A stretch of 64,000 nucleotides of DNA from Phorcus lineatus (lineage: Eukaryota; Mollusca; Gastropoda; Trochida; Trochidae), in contig OV121091.1 of the NCBI GenBank assembly GCA_921293015.1, forward strand, positions 26,706,839 through 26,770,838, read 5' to 3'. Shown here piece by piece: positions 63,221 to 64,000 of this stretch. The notes below the pieces were generated by a model. The model searched no databases. It was not told the DNA's origin and saw only the letters and a list, made by a program, of their open reading frames with translations. How positions within the stretch are numbered: position 1 is the first letter of the stretch; each line of letters opens with the position of its first letter. Position numbers and translations under genes: made by a program.

Positions 63221-63738
63221 ATGTGGAAGATGATAAGCTAATGCTTTCTTTCCTCAATCAATAGACGGTTGATTATTGACCGATTGCTTACTTCATCTGT
63301 CGAAAGGAAACCAGACACAACAACGTGACATCCATTCTATCATCTATAAATGACCACAGCCAATAGAAAACTGAAAAGTGTGAACGATGTAATGCAATTA
63401 TAAACACGATGAACATGATCAGTTAGATTTACTATTCTGAAATATCCTTTTATCAATAAGCAATTACTTGTCAATTTTTAAGAATCAATAATTACATGAT
63501 TTATTATCACACCATTATAACAACACTGTTTAAATCAACTCTCCTTTTCACAAAGTAAGACATATCTCGCTTCAAATATGTCTTTTTGATATTTTGTACA
63601 AAGTATCTTTTTACCTGTACTAAATGTAAATTTTACCATGTATTTATTGCTGCTAAAGTGTGCATATTTGTACGAGTGATGACTGAATGTAATGCTTTTT
63701 GTTTGTAAATAATTTCTTGTTCGATTTTGTATATTTCA

Positions 63739-63744
63739 AATAAA
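63739..63744 (+). terminator. Lipocalin polyadenylation signal 1
   Basis: AATAAA in the first copy of the duplicated 3' region, about 520 bases after the stop. Confidence 0.6.
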
Positions 63745-63988
63745 ATCTGACTTTTTAACAACAATGTGTAAATCAACTCATCTTTAAAAGTGCCCGCCTT
63801 TATCACAAAGCAAGATATGTCTTGCTTCCAATATGTCTTCTCGATATTTTGTACAAAGTATCTTTTTACGTGTACTAAATGTAAATTTTACCATGTATTT
63901 ATTGCTGCTTTGCATATTTGTACGAGTGATGACTGAATGTAATTCTTTTTGTTTGTAAATAATCTCTTGTTCAATTTTGTATATTTCA

Positions 63989-63994
63989 AATAAA
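63989..63994 (+). terminator. Lipocalin polyadenylation signal 2
   Basis: Identical AATAAA context in the second copy, 250 bases downstream. Confidence 0.5.
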
Positions 63995-64000
63995 ATCTGA

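Larger units (their letters stand above)
63519..64000 (+). repeat. Tandem duplication in the lipocalin 3' region
   Basis: 63519-63756 and 63757-64000 are two copies of about 240 bp starting AACAACA-TGT and ending ATATTTCAAATAAAATCTGA. The second copy has a small insertion (GTGCCCGCC) and a few changes and reaches the window edge. Confidence 0.9.

Overview
This is a 64 kb piece of an AT-rich animal nuclear genome. Protein genes are split by GT-AG introns, and the recognisable ones are animal families: TAF5, ribosomal protein eL41, a CBM14 chitin-binding protein and a lipocalin. About half of the window is repeats. The mixture (CBM14 secreted protein, tRNA-derived SINEs, CR1-like LINEs with (ATT)n tails, many short inverted-repeat DNA transposons) fits a marine lophotrochozoan such as a mollusc. 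The species cannot be read from the sequence, and there are no bacterial-type operons.

Layout. 0.3-2.2 kb: a three-exon gene on + for a secreted CBM14 protein with a basic cleavage site. 4.9-8.3 kb, minus strand: RPL41 (25 aa), whose large intron carries three C/D-box snoRNA candidates; two share a core and have a compensatory change in the terminal stem. 8.76-25.2 kb, plus strand: the complete TAF5 gene (19 coding exons, 667 aa), head to head with RPL41 and about 410 bp from it. TAF5 introns 1 and 8 contain several MITE/hAT-like insertions.

25.2-52 kb: a duplication-rich zone. A segment derived from the TAF5 3' end recurs at 35.6 kb without the last two coding exons. Blocks at 27.5-31.8, 32.2-35.5, 35.6-38.8 and 47.5-51.8 kb are diverged copies of each other. 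A unit of about 2.8 kb holding a SINE, a mariner remnant and a 15-copy, 34-bp minisatellite is repeated three times nearly identically (37.7-46.07 kb). Two of the diverged blocks carry a two-exon minus-strand gene for a small secreted six-cysteine protein: intact at 50.9-51.6 kb, broken at 31.0-31.6 kb.

52-57 kb: a transposon graveyard. Two CR1-like LINE fragments lie head to head, and one is interrupted by a 1.41 kb PIF/Harbinger-like element with a TTA target duplication; a further inverted-repeat element follows. 57-60 kb has no recognisable gene. 60.8-64 kb, plus strand: a two-exon secreted lipocalin (RBP/ApoD-like), whose 3' UTR holds a tandem duplication with two polyadenylation signals.

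The genes do not form a pathway. The functional links visible are the shared RPL41/TAF5 promoter region, the snoRNAs hosted by RPL41, and local duplication of a secreted-peptide gene.
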